A DNA stretch of 20,794 nt from Bacillota bacterium (GTDB taxonomy: Bacteria; Bacillota; Clostridia; Oscillospirales; Ruminococcaceae): the NCBI GenBank assembly GCA_023391005.1, contig JAEWBS010000013.1, positions 1 through 20,794 of the forward strand, given 5' to 3'. Positions within the stretch are counted from its first letter, which is position 1, and each line of letters opens with the position of its first letter. Under the pieces are notes generated by a model. That model saw only the letters and a list, made by a program, of their open reading frames with translations. It was not told the DNA's origin and ran no database searches. Below, in pieces: positions 1 through 6,939 of this stretch. Position numbers and translations under genes: made by a program.

Positions 1-167
1 GTGGCAGAACCGACCTCGACGGCGGCGACTACCCGACCATTTTAAATTCGCTTAAAAAGCTGCACGACCTGCCCGGCGACTACAATGTGCTGCCCGGCCA
101 CGACGAGCTGACCACGCTCGGTGAAGAACGTCGTTACAATCCCTATATGAGAGAAGCGCTTAAATGA
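1..167 (+). CDS. Metallo-beta-lactamase-fold hydrolase, C-terminal fragment
   Basis: Only the last 54 codons are in the window; the reading frame begins at base 3 and ends at the TGA at 165-167. The visible residues include GRTDLDGGDY, a central VLPGHDELTTLGEER and a final NPYMREALK. This pattern (GR-D then PGH then T-GEER-NP) is typical of the C-terminal half of glyoxalase-II-like MBL-fold enzymes, where the D and H are metal ligands. The substrate cannot be told. The stop overlaps the start of the next gene (ATGA), so the two are probably translationally coupled. In related bacteria such an MBL hydrolase often sits before hemZ. Confidence 0.82.
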   Translation, partial: GRTDLDGGDYPTILNSLKKLHDLPGDYNVLPGHDELTTLGEERRYNPYMREALK

Positions 168-1645
168 TTTTGATGACCCATGGTTTTACCCACACCTATG
201 AAATAGAAATGCTCGCGCGCATGCTGTTTCCGGCGCTGACTTTAGGAACGCCGGAGGCGCTGCCCGCGCTCAATGCCGCACAGGATTATCTGCTGGCCGA
301 GATGTTAGCGGATGATAGCGGCGATTTGCAGCTTATGGTCACGCTGCGGCGCGGTGGCAGCCTATATACCGGGCAGGAGACGTCAAAATCGGATATTTCA
401 GAAAAAGAGCGGGTGGTAGCACTCGCTCGCGTTTTATACGGCACGGCGCTTAAAAGCGGCTGCCGCGCTTTGCGTTGGGGCATTCTGACCGGTATCCGCC
501 CGGTTAAGCTGTTCCATGCGTTGGCGGCGCAGGGGCTGCCTGAGCAGGAAATCAACACGCAGCTCTGCGCCCGCTACCTGCTTAGTGACGAGATGGCGCA
601 GCTTGCCCAAACGGTCAGACGCGCTGAAAAAAAGATCAACGATCAAAGCCTGCCGATGGGCTTTAGCCTGTATATTTCCATTCCGTTTTGTCCGCAGCGG
701 TGTAGCTACTGCTCATTTGTGTCCCAATCGGTGGACAAAATGCGGCCGCTTGTCGCGCCCTATGTTGAGCAGCTCTGCGCTGAAATTGCCGAAATCGGTC
801 AAATTGTAAAGACGTTGGGCTTGACGCTGCAAACCGTTTATTTTGGCGGCGGCACGCCGACGACGCTCTCTGCGGAACAACTTACCAAGATATTTTTACA
901 AATTGGTGATGCTTTTGACCTGTCGAATCTGTTAGAATATACAGTAGAAGCCGGACGACCCGATACGATCGACCGCGAACGGCTATTAGCCTTAAAGGCG
1001 GCGGGCGTGACGCGCCTGAGCGTCAACCCCCAGACCATGAACGACGATGTGCTGTCCGCCGTAGGCAGAATGCACACCGCCGGGCAGGTGGTGGAGGCCT
1101 TCGTACTCGCGCGTGAAATCGGCTTTGAGAACATCAACATGGATCTGATCGCGGGATTGCCCGGTGATACGCCCGAAAGCTTTGAAAATTCGCTTAAAAA
1201 GGTGCTGGTGCTGAATCCGGACAATATAACGGTGCATACGTTAACGCTAAAGCGCGCCAGTACGCTGGCCGAAGACCCAGCCGCAGTGGCAAGAGAATAT
1301 GCGCGGCATGCCGAGGTGGCCCAAATGGTCGACACGGCACGGCGGCTCATCTGCGCGGCGGGGTATGCGCCCTACTATCTCTACCGCCAGAAAAACGCGG
1401 TGGGCAGCCTTGATAACACCGGTTATGCCAAGCCCCAAAAAGAAGGGCTTTACAACGTCTTTATTATGGATGAGACGCATACAATATTAGCCGCCGGCGC
1501 TGGCGCCGTCACCAAGCTGCGCGCCCCATATGGAGCGGATATTGAACGCATCTATAACTTTAAATATCCGGCGGAATACCTCTCGCGCTATCAGACCATC
1601 TCAGATCGCAAGGAAAGGGTGAAGCAATTTTATGAAAATTATTAG
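164..1645 (+). CDS. hemZ: HemZ, oxygen-independent coproporphyrinogen oxidase-like radical SAM enzyme
   Basis: This 493-residue protein is close to the roughly 500 residues usual for HemZ. The radical SAM cluster motif C176-x3-C180-x2-C183 lies in PFCPQRCSYC, and GGGTP (228-232) is the usual SAM-contacting glycine motif. The N-terminal 160 residues carry the HemZ-specific extension with GIRPVK near residue 110. In the HemN/HemW/HemZ group these proteins use a [4Fe-4S] cluster and SAM; HemZ is annotated as coproporphyrinogen dehydrogenase, but its true substrate is less certain than for HemN. The position after the third cysteine is Ser-Phe instead of the extra Cys typical of HemN. The start at 164 overlaps the upstream stop; an in-frame ATG at 173 is an alternative. 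The 3' end overlaps the next gene by 14 bases. Confidence 0.9.
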   Translation: MILMTHGFTHTYEIEMLARMLFPALTLGTPEALPALNAAQDYLLAEMLADDSGDLQLMVTLRRGGSLYTGQETSKSDISEKERVVALARVLYGTALKSGCRALRWGILTGIRPVKLFHALAAQGLPEQEINTQLCARYLLSDEMAQLAQTVRRAEKKINDQSLPMGFSLYISIPFCPQRCSYCSFVSQSVDKMRPLVAPYVEQLCAEIAEIGQIVKTLGLTLQTVYFGGGTPTTLSAEQLTKIFLQIGDAFDLSNLLEYTVEAGRPDTIDRERLLALKAAGVTRLSVNPQTMNDDVLSAVGRMHTAGQVVEAFVLAREIGFENINMDLIAGLPGDTPESFENSLKKVLVLNPDNITVHTLTLKRASTLAEDPAAVAREYARHAEVAQMVDTARRLICAAGYAPYYLYRQKNAVGSLDNTGYAKPQKEGLYNVFIMDETHTILAAGAGAVTKLRAPYGADIERIYNFKYPAEYLSRYQTISDRKERVKQFYENY

Positions 1646-2609
1646 CAAGGTTAAAAATTCACACATCGATGTTGCCGAAATTAATGCGCTGGTTCAAAAT
1701 CCGGCCGGTTTTATCGCCTATTGCGAAAAGGGCTATTTTGATCAGATAAACGAAATTGTTGAGCAGGTTCTCTCAAGCAATGGACGCTACCGTGTAATAT
1801 TGCTGGCTGGCCCTTCCTCGTCGGGCAAGACGACGACCGCGCATAAGCTGTCGGAAGGATTTGCCAAAAACGGCGTGCACGCACCGGTGGTGTCGCTCGA
1901 CGATTTCTTTTTAGGCATGGCCAGCTACCCCAAGCTGCCCGACGGCACGCCCGATATGGAATCGGTCGAGGCGCTCGATCTGCCGTTGATCAACGCGACG
2001 CTGGGCTGTCTTTTAGGGCAGGGCTGCGCAACCTTTCCGGTCTTTGACTTTAATAACAGTGTTCGTGCGCCGCACACCAATGTCATTGAACTCGGAGAAC
2101 GCGGCGTGCTGATTGTCGAGGGACTGCACGCGCTTAACCCCAGACTTGTCGAGGTGCTCGACCCCAGCGCGCTGTACCGCGCCTATGTGAGCACCCGAAC
2201 CAAATATATGGATGGCGAAACCGAGGTACTGACCCCGAAGGACGCCAGACTGATCCGCCGCATGGTGCGGGACCACAACTTCCGCAACCGCTCTCCGCTT
2301 GAGACGCTTTTGGCGTGGGAGGATGTGCTCGACGGTGAAGAAAAATATATCTATCCCTTCAGGGACGGCGTAGATTATAAAATCGATTCCTCGCTTGACT
2401 ACGAGGGCTGCGTTTTCCACCACTACATACTACCGATGATCGAATCGTTAAAAGACGACCGAGTTTACTCCGGCAAGGTTAAGCAGATTGTCGACCTGCT
2501 CGAGGCGTTTGACGATATTGACTATCGCTATATTCCCGAAGATTCGCTGCTGCGGGAGTTCATCGGAAGTACATCGGAAGTTGAGTCTAAAAGTACCAAA
2601 AACCTATGA
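1632..2609 (+). CDS. Uridine kinase-like P-loop nucleoside kinase without TGS domain
   Basis: The protein has 325 residues. A Walker A motif GPSSSGKT is at residues 60-67, followed by VSLDDFF (the substrate-side acidic motif), EALDLPL, IVEGLHALNP and a basic RLIRRMVRD stretch; this order is that of the PRK/uridine kinase family. It likely phosphorylates a nucleoside such as uridine, but I cannot read specificity. Many clostridial relatives are about 550 residues and carry N-terminal TGS/ThrRS-like domains. Here only about 50 residues precede the P-loop, so this is the short, kinase-only form. It starts inside hemZ (14-base overlap) behind an AAAGGGTGAAG ribosome binding site, suggesting one operon. 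Confidence 0.85.
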   Translation: MKIISKVKNSHIDVAEINALVQNPAGFIAYCEKGYFDQINEIVEQVLSSNGRYRVILLAGPSSSGKTTTAHKLSEGFAKNGVHAPVVSLDDFFLGMASYPKLPDGTPDMESVEALDLPLINATLGCLLGQGCATFPVFDFNNSVRAPHTNVIELGERGVLIVEGLHALNPRLVEVLDPSALYRAYVSTRTKYMDGETEVLTPKDARLIRRMVRDHNFRNRSPLETLLAWEDVLDGEEKYIYPFRDGVDYKIDSSLDYEGCVFHHYILPMIESLKDDRVYSGKVKQIVDLLEAFDDIDYRYIPEDSLLREFIGSTSEVESKSTKNL

Positions 2610-2615
2610 GAAGCA

Positions 2616-2644
2616 TTGTATTTTTTGTCCTATCGCGGTATAAT
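2616..2644 (+). promoter_or_regulatory. Sigma-A-type promoter for the zinc-ribbon gene
   Basis: TTGTAT (2616-2621), a 17-base spacer and a perfect TATAAT (2639-2644) lie just after the stop of the kinase gene and 33 bases before the next ATG. Confidence 0.75.
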
Positions 2645-2677
2645 ATAAGAACAATACAGTGAAGGGGCGTGGGGTTT

Positions 2678-3049
2678 ATGTCGGCTTTTGGCAGCGTGAT
2701 GAATATGGTGCGGGATGCTGCAAGTATAGCGACTAAAAAAACGGGAACGGCTGTTGAGCTTTCGAAATTGAAGCTTCAAATGATGCAGCTTCGTTCTCAA
2801 ATGCAGAGCACTTATGAGCGGGTTGGAATATTGACTTATGAACAGCAAAAAACGGGAACCGATAATTATGAACTGATCTCGGTATGCATTAAAGAAATTG
2901 ATTCGCTTTTGGTGCAGATCAATGACCTCAACGCCGCTATCGCCACCATTAAGGACGGGGTTAGGTGCCCCAACTGTAATATGGCCAACCCGATCGACAC
3001 CCCCTACTGCAAAAGCTGCGGCGTCAACCTGAGCAAAAATCGGGAATAA
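2678..3049 (+). CDS. Small coiled-coil protein with C-terminal zinc ribbon
   Basis: This 123-residue protein of unknown function has a helical, coiled-coil-like middle (about residues 24-92, rich in L/Q/M heptads). A C-terminal zinc ribbon follows, with cysteine pairs C97/C100 and C111/C114 in CPNC and CKSC contexts. There is no signal peptide or clear membrane segment. I chose the ATG at 2678 because AAGGGG at 2662-2667 sits 10 bases upstream; a GTG at 2669 would add three residues. It is a single-gene transcript, with its own promoter in front and a strong terminator behind. Similar zinc-ribbon proteins are common in Clostridia without assigned roles. Confidence 0.78.
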   Translation: MSAFGSVMNMVRDAASIATKKTGTAVELSKLKLQMMQLRSQMQSTYERVGILTYEQQKTGTDNYELISVCIKEIDSLLVQINDLNAAIATIKDGVRCPNCNMANPIDTPYCKSCGVNLSKNRE

Positions 3050-3056
3050 TCAGAAT

Positions 3057-3093
3057 AAAAATACTGCGGAGTGTCTATCCGCAGTATTTTTTT
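3057..3093 (+). terminator. Rho-independent terminator after the zinc-ribbon gene
   Basis: A perfect 14-base-pair stem pairs 3057-3070 (containing ATACTGCGGA) with 3078-3091. The loop is 7 bases and a run of T follows. The A-rich left arm means it could also work on the opposite strand. Confidence 0.92.
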
Positions 3094-3149
3094 GCGCTTA
3101 TCACTACGGTCTGCATATTCACCCCCCAGTATTAAATAAAGATGCAAGA

Positions 3150-3157
3150 GGGGGGGA
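3150..3157 (+). promoter_or_regulatory. Ribosome binding site that decides the flippase start
   Basis: The G-rich GGGGGGAG ends 5 bases before a TTG codon at 3163. The in-frame ATG at 3142 has only ATTAAATAAAG in front and no Shine-Dalgarno sequence, so the TTG is the better start. Confidence 0.6.
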
Positions 3158-3162
3158 GACCA

Positions 3163-4914
3163 TTGAGATCAAAAGGACAGTCGTTTGTGTCAGGGGCGGC
3201 CACGCTGATGCTGGCCGCCGTTGTGGTTAAAATTATCGGTGCGCTTTTCAAGATACCGCTGACCCGCATCTTAGGCGGCGAGGGCATGGGCTATTACATG
3301 ACCGCCTACAGCGTTTTTAATCCGATTTATGCGCTGAGCGTGGCCGGGTTTCCGGTGGCGGTATCCAAGCTGACCGCCTCCGCGATCGCCAAAGGCAGAC
3401 GCCGGGAGCGACAGCGCATCATGTCGGTTGCGCTCGTGCTGTTTCCGCTGATCGGGTTGCTGCTGTTTGGGGTCATCTATTTTACAGCGCCTTTTTTTGT
3501 GACGGTGGTCGGCAATCAGAACGCATTAAGATCGGTGCGGGCCATTGCGCCTGCGGTGTTTTTCTGTTGTATAACCTCGGTTTTCAGGGGATACTACGAG
3601 GGTAGCCGCAATATGGTACCGACGGCGTTTTCGCAGGTGGTTGAGGCGGTTGTCAAGCTTGTGGTGGGTCTGTTTCTCGCTTTTCGCTGTGTCGAAGGCG
3701 GCCTATACAGCTTTAGCACAACCGGCAGTGTATTCGGGGTGGCGGTCACCAGCCGGGCACAGGCGATGACCGTTCTCGCACCGTATGCCGCGGCCGCGGC
3801 GGTGTCGGGCGTTGCGATCTCGACGGCGGCGGGCAGCGTGGTCATCGCGCTTTATCATCTGCTGCAAAAGGGCGAGACAGCGTCGGGGCAAAGCAGCATA
3901 TCGTCCGCCAAGGCAGCCTCACTGTTGCTTGGCATGGCGCTGCCGGTTTCGGCGGGTGCGCTCGTCACCAATATCTCGTCAATCGTCGATCTGGTGTCGG
4001 TGATGAATCGCATCAGTTTTGCGGCGCAGCACGACTGGGAGGCGCTGTGCCGCAGCCACCCCGACGCGATGCTGCAAAGCATGCACGCTGAGCGGGTCGC
4101 GAATTTCCTCTACGGCTCCTACACCGGACTTGCGATCACGATTTTTAACCTTGTGCCCGCGCTCACCGCCGCACTCGGCACCTGTGCGCTGCCGATGATC
4201 GCGGCGCTCTCCTCTCAGGGCAGAATGGCGCAGCTGCGCCAGCAGGTGGAATCGGTCATTCGTGTCACCATCATCCTCGCCATGCCGATGGGCCTCGGCA
4301 TTTGCTGCCTGTCCGAGCCTATTTTATCGGCTATCTTTGACAGCAACCCCATTGAGGTGGCTATTGCGGCCCAATTGCTGCGCCCAATGGGTATTGCAGC
4401 GGTTTTTGTGGCGGTTTCCGGTGCGGTGAACAGCATGCTGCAAGCCGTGGGACGGGTGTATGTGCCGGTCAAGATGATGCTTGGTGGGGCGCTGATCAAA
4501 TTCCTGATTAATTGGGCGCTGATTTCGGTACCCGCCATCAACATATCGGGCGCGCCTTGGGGGACGCTGGGCTGTTATCTGTTTATCATGCTCGGCGGCA
4601 CGGCGGTGCTCATGCGTACAATAGACGGCAATATCGGCCTGTTTCCAATGTTTTTGCGCCCTCTGTTTTCTTCGGCGTTCTGCTGCATGACGGCGCTGTG
4701 GGTTTTAGGCGCACTTGAGGGACGATATTCCGACCGACTGGCGCTGGTATTGTCGATTCTTTGTGGCGGATGCGTCTATCTGGTTACGCTTTTGCTCTCA
4801 GGCGGAATACAAGAAAACGATTTGTATTTGCTTAAAAGTGACTCAAAAATAAAAAAACTGCTTTTATTATGGTGCAAATCCCCTTGCAAATCGCGTTACA
4901 ATGCGGTAAAATAA
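3163..4914 (+). CDS. SpoVB/MurJ-type oligosaccharide flippase (yabM-like)
   Basis: A polytopic membrane protein of 583 residues, with about 14 hydrophobic segments expected for this MOP-superfamily exporter fold. The N-terminus (SFVSGAATLMLAAVVVKIIG, then KIPLTRILGGEGMGYY and PIYALSVAGFPVAVSKL) is the hallmark of the SpoVB/YabM branch. Family members move lipid-linked saccharides across the cytoplasmic membrane; SpoVB acts in spore cortex synthesis and MurJ-type relatives flip lipid II. It stands before mazG as yabM stands before yabN in Bacillus subtilis, which supports a yabM/SpoVB role over a capsule role. The TTG start was chosen for its ribosome binding site; a start at 3142 would add seven residues. 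The last codons contain the promoter of the next gene. Confidence 0.85.
   Translation: MRSKGQSFVSGAATLMLAAVVVKIIGALFKIPLTRILGGEGMGYYMTAYSVFNPIYALSVAGFPVAVSKLTASAIAKGRRRERQRIMSVALVLFPLIGLLLFGVIYFTAPFFVTVVGNQNALRSVRAIAPAVFFCCITSVFRGYYEGSRNMVPTAFSQVVEAVVKLVVGLFLAFRCVEGGLYSFSTTGSVFGVAVTSRAQAMTVLAPYAAAAAVSGVAISTAAGSVVIALYHLLQKGETASGQSSISSAKAASLLLGMALPVSAGALVTNISSIVDLVSVMNRISFAAQHDWEALCRSHPDAMLQSMHAERVANFLYGSYTGLAITIFNLVPALTAALGTCALPMIAALSSQGRMAQLRQQVESVIRVTIILAMPMGLGICCLSEPILSAIFDSNPIEVAIAAQLLRPMGIAAVFVAVSGAVNSMLQAVGRVYVPVKMMLGGALIKFLINWALISVPAINISGAPWGTLGCYLFIMLGGTAVLMRTIDGNIGLFPMFLRPLFSSAFCCMTALWVLGALEGRYSDRLALVLSILCGGCVYLVTLLLSGGIQENDLYLLKSDSKIKKLLLLWCKSPCKSRYNAVK
4884..4912 (+). promoter_or_regulatory. 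Sigma-A-type promoter for mazG inside the end of the flippase gene
   Basis: TTGCAA (4884-4889), a 17-base spacer and TAAAAT (4907-4912) overlap the last codons of the upstream gene. The start of mazG is 43 bases further on, behind AAGGAG. Confidence 0.7.
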
Positions 4915-4955
4915 GTAAGGCATTTTACCGATAAAGAAGGAGAATTTAAGCCGGC

Positions 4956-5756
4956 ATGGCGTTTGAGCTAAAACAGAATTATAAGGTTTCCGATTTGGTT
5001 AGAATTATGTCGCTGCTGCGCGACAAAGATGGATGTCCGTGGGATTTGGAGCAGACGCATCAAAGCATCCGCAAGAACTTAATAGAAGAGGCTTATGAGG
5101 TCGTTGAGGCCATTGACGCGAACAACGCCGATATGTTGTGCGAGGAATTGGGGGACCTGCTGCTGCAGGTGGTATTCCACAGCCGTATCAGCGAAGAAGC
5201 CGGCGACTTTTCTATTGACGATGTGGCGGATGGCATCTGCAAAAAATTAATTTTAAGGCATCCGCATATTTTTGGCGATACAGTGGTCAATAATTCTAAA
5301 CAGGTTCTTGAGAATTGGGATGAGATCAAGAAACAGGAAAAAGGCCAGACGACCGTCTCAGAAACGCTGCACAGTGTGCCCAACCTTTTGCCCGCGCTGA
5401 TGCGCAGCCAAAAGGTGCAAAAGCGCGCGGCAAAATCCGGTTTTGATTATCCCGATGCGGCTGCGGCTTTGGCCGATCTTGAAAGCGAGATCGCCGAGCT
5501 CAAGGCTGCCATGCTCCAGCAGGACAGCCTATCTTGCTGCGAGGAATTAGGTGATGTGCTGTTTTCGGCGGTGAATGCGGCAAGAATGCTGGATATTGAC
5601 GCCGAAGAAAGCCTGACGGCGTCCTGCAATAAGTTTATAAAGCGGTTTGACGCGGTAGAGCTGCTTGCAGAACGTGAAAATGTCGATTTAAAGCATGCGC
5701 CGCTCGATCGGTTAAACAAGCTTTGGGGCGATGTAAAAAACGCACAAGGCAGGTAA
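4956..5756 (+). CDS. mazG: Nucleoside triphosphate pyrophosphohydrolase MazG
   Basis: At 266 residues this is the full two-domain size (E. coli MazG has 263). The first MazG domain shows CPWD at 27-30, the metal-binding EEAYE at 44-48 and EELGD at 63-67. A second copy occurs in the C-terminal half (ESEIAEL and a second EELGD). MazG hydrolyses (d)NTPs to the monophosphate and pyrophosphate, cleaning non-canonical nucleotides. It corresponds by position to the MazG part of B. subtilis yabN, but lacks the N-terminal methylase-like domain of YabN. The start is an ATG behind AAGGAG. No terminator is visible before hup, so partial cotranscription is possible. Confidence 0.93.
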   Translation: MAFELKQNYKVSDLVRIMSLLRDKDGCPWDLEQTHQSIRKNLIEEAYEVVEAIDANNADMLCEELGDLLLQVVFHSRISEEAGDFSIDDVADGICKKLILRHPHIFGDTVVNNSKQVLENWDEIKKQEKGQTTVSETLHSVPNLLPALMRSQKVQKRAAKSGFDYPDAAAALADLESEIAELKAAMLQQDSLSCCEELGDVLFSAVNAARMLDIDAEESLTASCNKFIKRFDAVELLAERENVDLKHAPLDRLNKLWGDVKNAQGR

Positions 5757-5787
5757 TGGCTGTTTAAAAACTAAGAATTTGGTCTAC

Positions 5788-5816
5788 TTTACTGTAAAAG
5801 GCAGCGGTCGCATAAA
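5788..5816 (+). promoter_or_regulatory. Possible promoter with dyad upstream of hup
   Basis: TTTACT (5788-5793), a 17-base spacer and CATAAA (5811-5816) form a weak sigma-A-like pair, each box matching 4 of 6. The -35 region overlaps the perfect dyad TTTACTGTAAA (5788-5798). This is the best candidate in the 191-base gap before hup. It would leave a long leader of about 125 bases. Confidence 0.3.
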
Positions 5817-5947
5817 AGTGTTGAGATTGGCAAAACATCCCCGTCCTTATCACCGTGCATGTTGCCCGATAGCGAAACAGGCGTTGATTTTGTGTTTTTA
5901 AGCAACTTGAAAGTAAAGATGTAAAAATTATTGGAGGTTTTATTACT

Positions 5948-6223
5948 ATGACAAAAGCAGATCTGATCGGAATTGTTGCAGCAAAGACTGAGCTTTCCAA
6001 GAAAGACAGCGACAAGGCTGTTACCGCCGTTGTTGACGCGATTACCGAGGCTCTTGTTGCCGGAGAGAAAGTCTCTCTCGTCGGTTTTGGCGCTTTTGAG
6101 GTAAAGACCCGCGGTCCCAGAAAGGGCATCAACCCCAGAACCAAGGAAGAGATCACCATTGCCGCTTCCAAGCTGCCTTCTTTCAAGGCCGGCAAGGCGC
6201 TCAAGGACGCCGTTGCCAAGTAA
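5948..6223 (+). CDS. hup: HU family DNA-binding protein
   Basis: A 91-residue protein, the standard HU length. It starts MTKADLIGIVAAKTELSKKD and contains VSLVGFGAFEV, followed by RGPRKGINPRT, the beta-arm signature that enters the DNA minor groove. HU is an abundant dimeric nucleoid protein that bends and compacts DNA. The ribosome binding site is GGAGG in TTGGAGGTTTT. In B. subtilis yabN is followed directly by yabO; here hup stands between the two, an arrangement I believe is common in Clostridia. Codon use looks optimised, as expected for a highly expressed gene, and a strong terminator follows. Confidence 0.96.
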   Translation: MTKADLIGIVAAKTELSKKDSDKAVTAVVDAITEALVAGEKVSLVGFGAFEVKTRGPRKGINPRTKEEITIAASKLPSFKAGKALKDAVAK

Positions 6224-6247
6224 GGCTTTAATAAAGAAAATTATATG

Positions 6248-6292
6248 GCCGGCGCACAGGTTTTAGCTTTTGCGCCGGCTTATTTGCTTTTT
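6248..6292 (+). terminator. Terminator between hup and rqcP
   Basis: A 9-base-pair GC-rich stem (GCCGGCGCA at 6248-6256 with TGCGCCGGC at 6271-6279) has a 14-base loop and is followed by TTATTTGCTTTTT. Its tail runs straight into the rqcP ribosome binding site. hup messages probably end here, with read-through feeding rqcP. Confidence 0.75.
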
Positions 6293-6303
6293 GGAGGTCC
6301 TCC

Positions 6304-6546
6304 ATGAGACTTGATAAATATCTAAAGGTATCCCGACTGATTAAGCGGCGCACCGTCGCCAACGAGGCTTGTGACGCCGGGCGCATTTTGGTCAACGACA
6401 AGGTGGCGCGCGCGTCCTACGACGTCAAGGTCGGCGATAAAATTACCGTCGGGCTGGGCGCCAAGCCGCTAAATGTCAAGGTCATCTCGGTGGCGGAACA
6501 CGCCAAGAAGGATGAAGCTTCCGACCTTTACACCGTTATCGAATAG
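6304..6546 (+). CDS. rqcP: S4-domain RNA-binding protein RqcP (YabO)
   Basis: An 80-residue S4-fold protein beginning MRLDKYLKVSRLIKRRTVA, with a GRILVNDKVA core, VKVGDKITV and a C-terminal DLYTVIE. It closely resembles B. subtilis RqcP (YabO), which binds stalled 50S-peptidyl-tRNA complexes and works with RqcH in alanine tailing during ribosome quality control. Its place between mazG/hup and yabP matches the yabN-yabO-yabP order. The ribosome binding site GGAGG (6293-6297) is the left half of the dyad GGAGGTCCTCC, so the site might fold on itself. No separate promoter is obvious. Confidence 0.9.
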   Translation: MRLDKYLKVSRLIKRRTVANEACDAGRILVNDKVARASYDVKVGDKITVGLGAKPLNVKVISVAEHAKKDEASDLYTVIE

Positions 6547-6587
6547 CCGTTGGCGCTTAGTATTCCCGCCGCCCAACTGTCTTTTGA

Positions 6588-6617
6588 GCATAACCGCCGT
6601 GGGGCGGCTCATACAAT
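6588..6617 (+). promoter_or_regulatory. Candidate sigma-E promoter for yabP-yabQ
   Basis: CATACAAT (6610-6617) fits the sporulation sigma-E -10 consensus exactly. GCATAAC (6588-6594), 15 bases upstream, matches 5 of 7 positions of the -35 consensus. yabP and yabQ belong to the mother-cell sigma-E set in B. subtilis as I recall it, so the site makes sense here. It lies 40 bases before the yabP start. Confidence 0.6.
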
Positions 6618-6657
6618 AGGATGGATGTATGAGCCAACGTGCGGGGAGGTAAGCCAT

Positions 6658-6939
6658 ATGGCAGAAGATAAGAGCATGCTGCGGCAGCAGCACAAAGTCT
6701 TGATGGACGGCAGGCGCGCGCTGACCATCACCGGCGTGACCGATATTGACAGCTTTGACGAGCAGATGGTCGCTGTTTTTACCGACGTCGGCGAGTTGGT
6801 CGTGCGCGGAAGTAATCTGCATCTGGGCAAGATCGACGTGGAATCGGGCGAGCTCGCGCTCGACGGTGAGATTGATTCGCTGGAATATACCGATAACGTC
6901 TCTTCGCGCCAGAGCCTGTGGAGCAGGCTGTTCCGCTGA
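6658..6939 (+). CDS. yabP: Sporulation protein YabP
   Basis: A 93-residue protein from the ATG at 6658, which has GGGGAGG at 6643-6649, 8 bases upstream. Longer in-frame starts from 6550 give an N-terminus that does not look like the family and would cross the candidate sigma-E promoter, so I rejected them. The core (RRALTITGVTDIDSFDEQ, then TDVGELVVRGSNLHLGKID, then LDGEIDSLEY) is the YabP/YqfC-type beta-rich fold. These are spore-formation proteins; in B. subtilis YabP acts in the mother cell, with no defined biochemistry. The TGA stop overlaps the ATG of yabQ (TGATG), so the pair is translationally coupled. Confidence 0.88.
   Translation: MAEDKSMLRQQHKVLMDGRRALTITGVTDIDSFDEQMVAVFTDVGELVVRGSNLHLGKIDVESGELALDGEIDSLEYTDNVSSRQSLWSRLFR

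Noticed and set aside
3092..3119. Sigma-A-like (TTGCGC/CATATT) or sigma-E-like (GCATATT) promoter before the flippase gene
   Set aside because: The -35 of the first overlaps a terminator tail and both boxes are poor. The second has a good -35 but no CATACA-like -10 at the right distance. Not strong enough to list.
5764..6219. 151-codon minus-strand frame over hup and its upstream region
   Set aside because: It is the antisense shadow of hup, a clearly real gene, and has no start signal of its own.
6550..6657. N-terminal extension of yabP from an upstream in-frame start
   Set aside because: There is no ribosome binding site at 6550, the extension does not resemble the family, and the sigma-E-like promoter lies inside it. 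The ATG at 6658 has a strong GGGGAGG.
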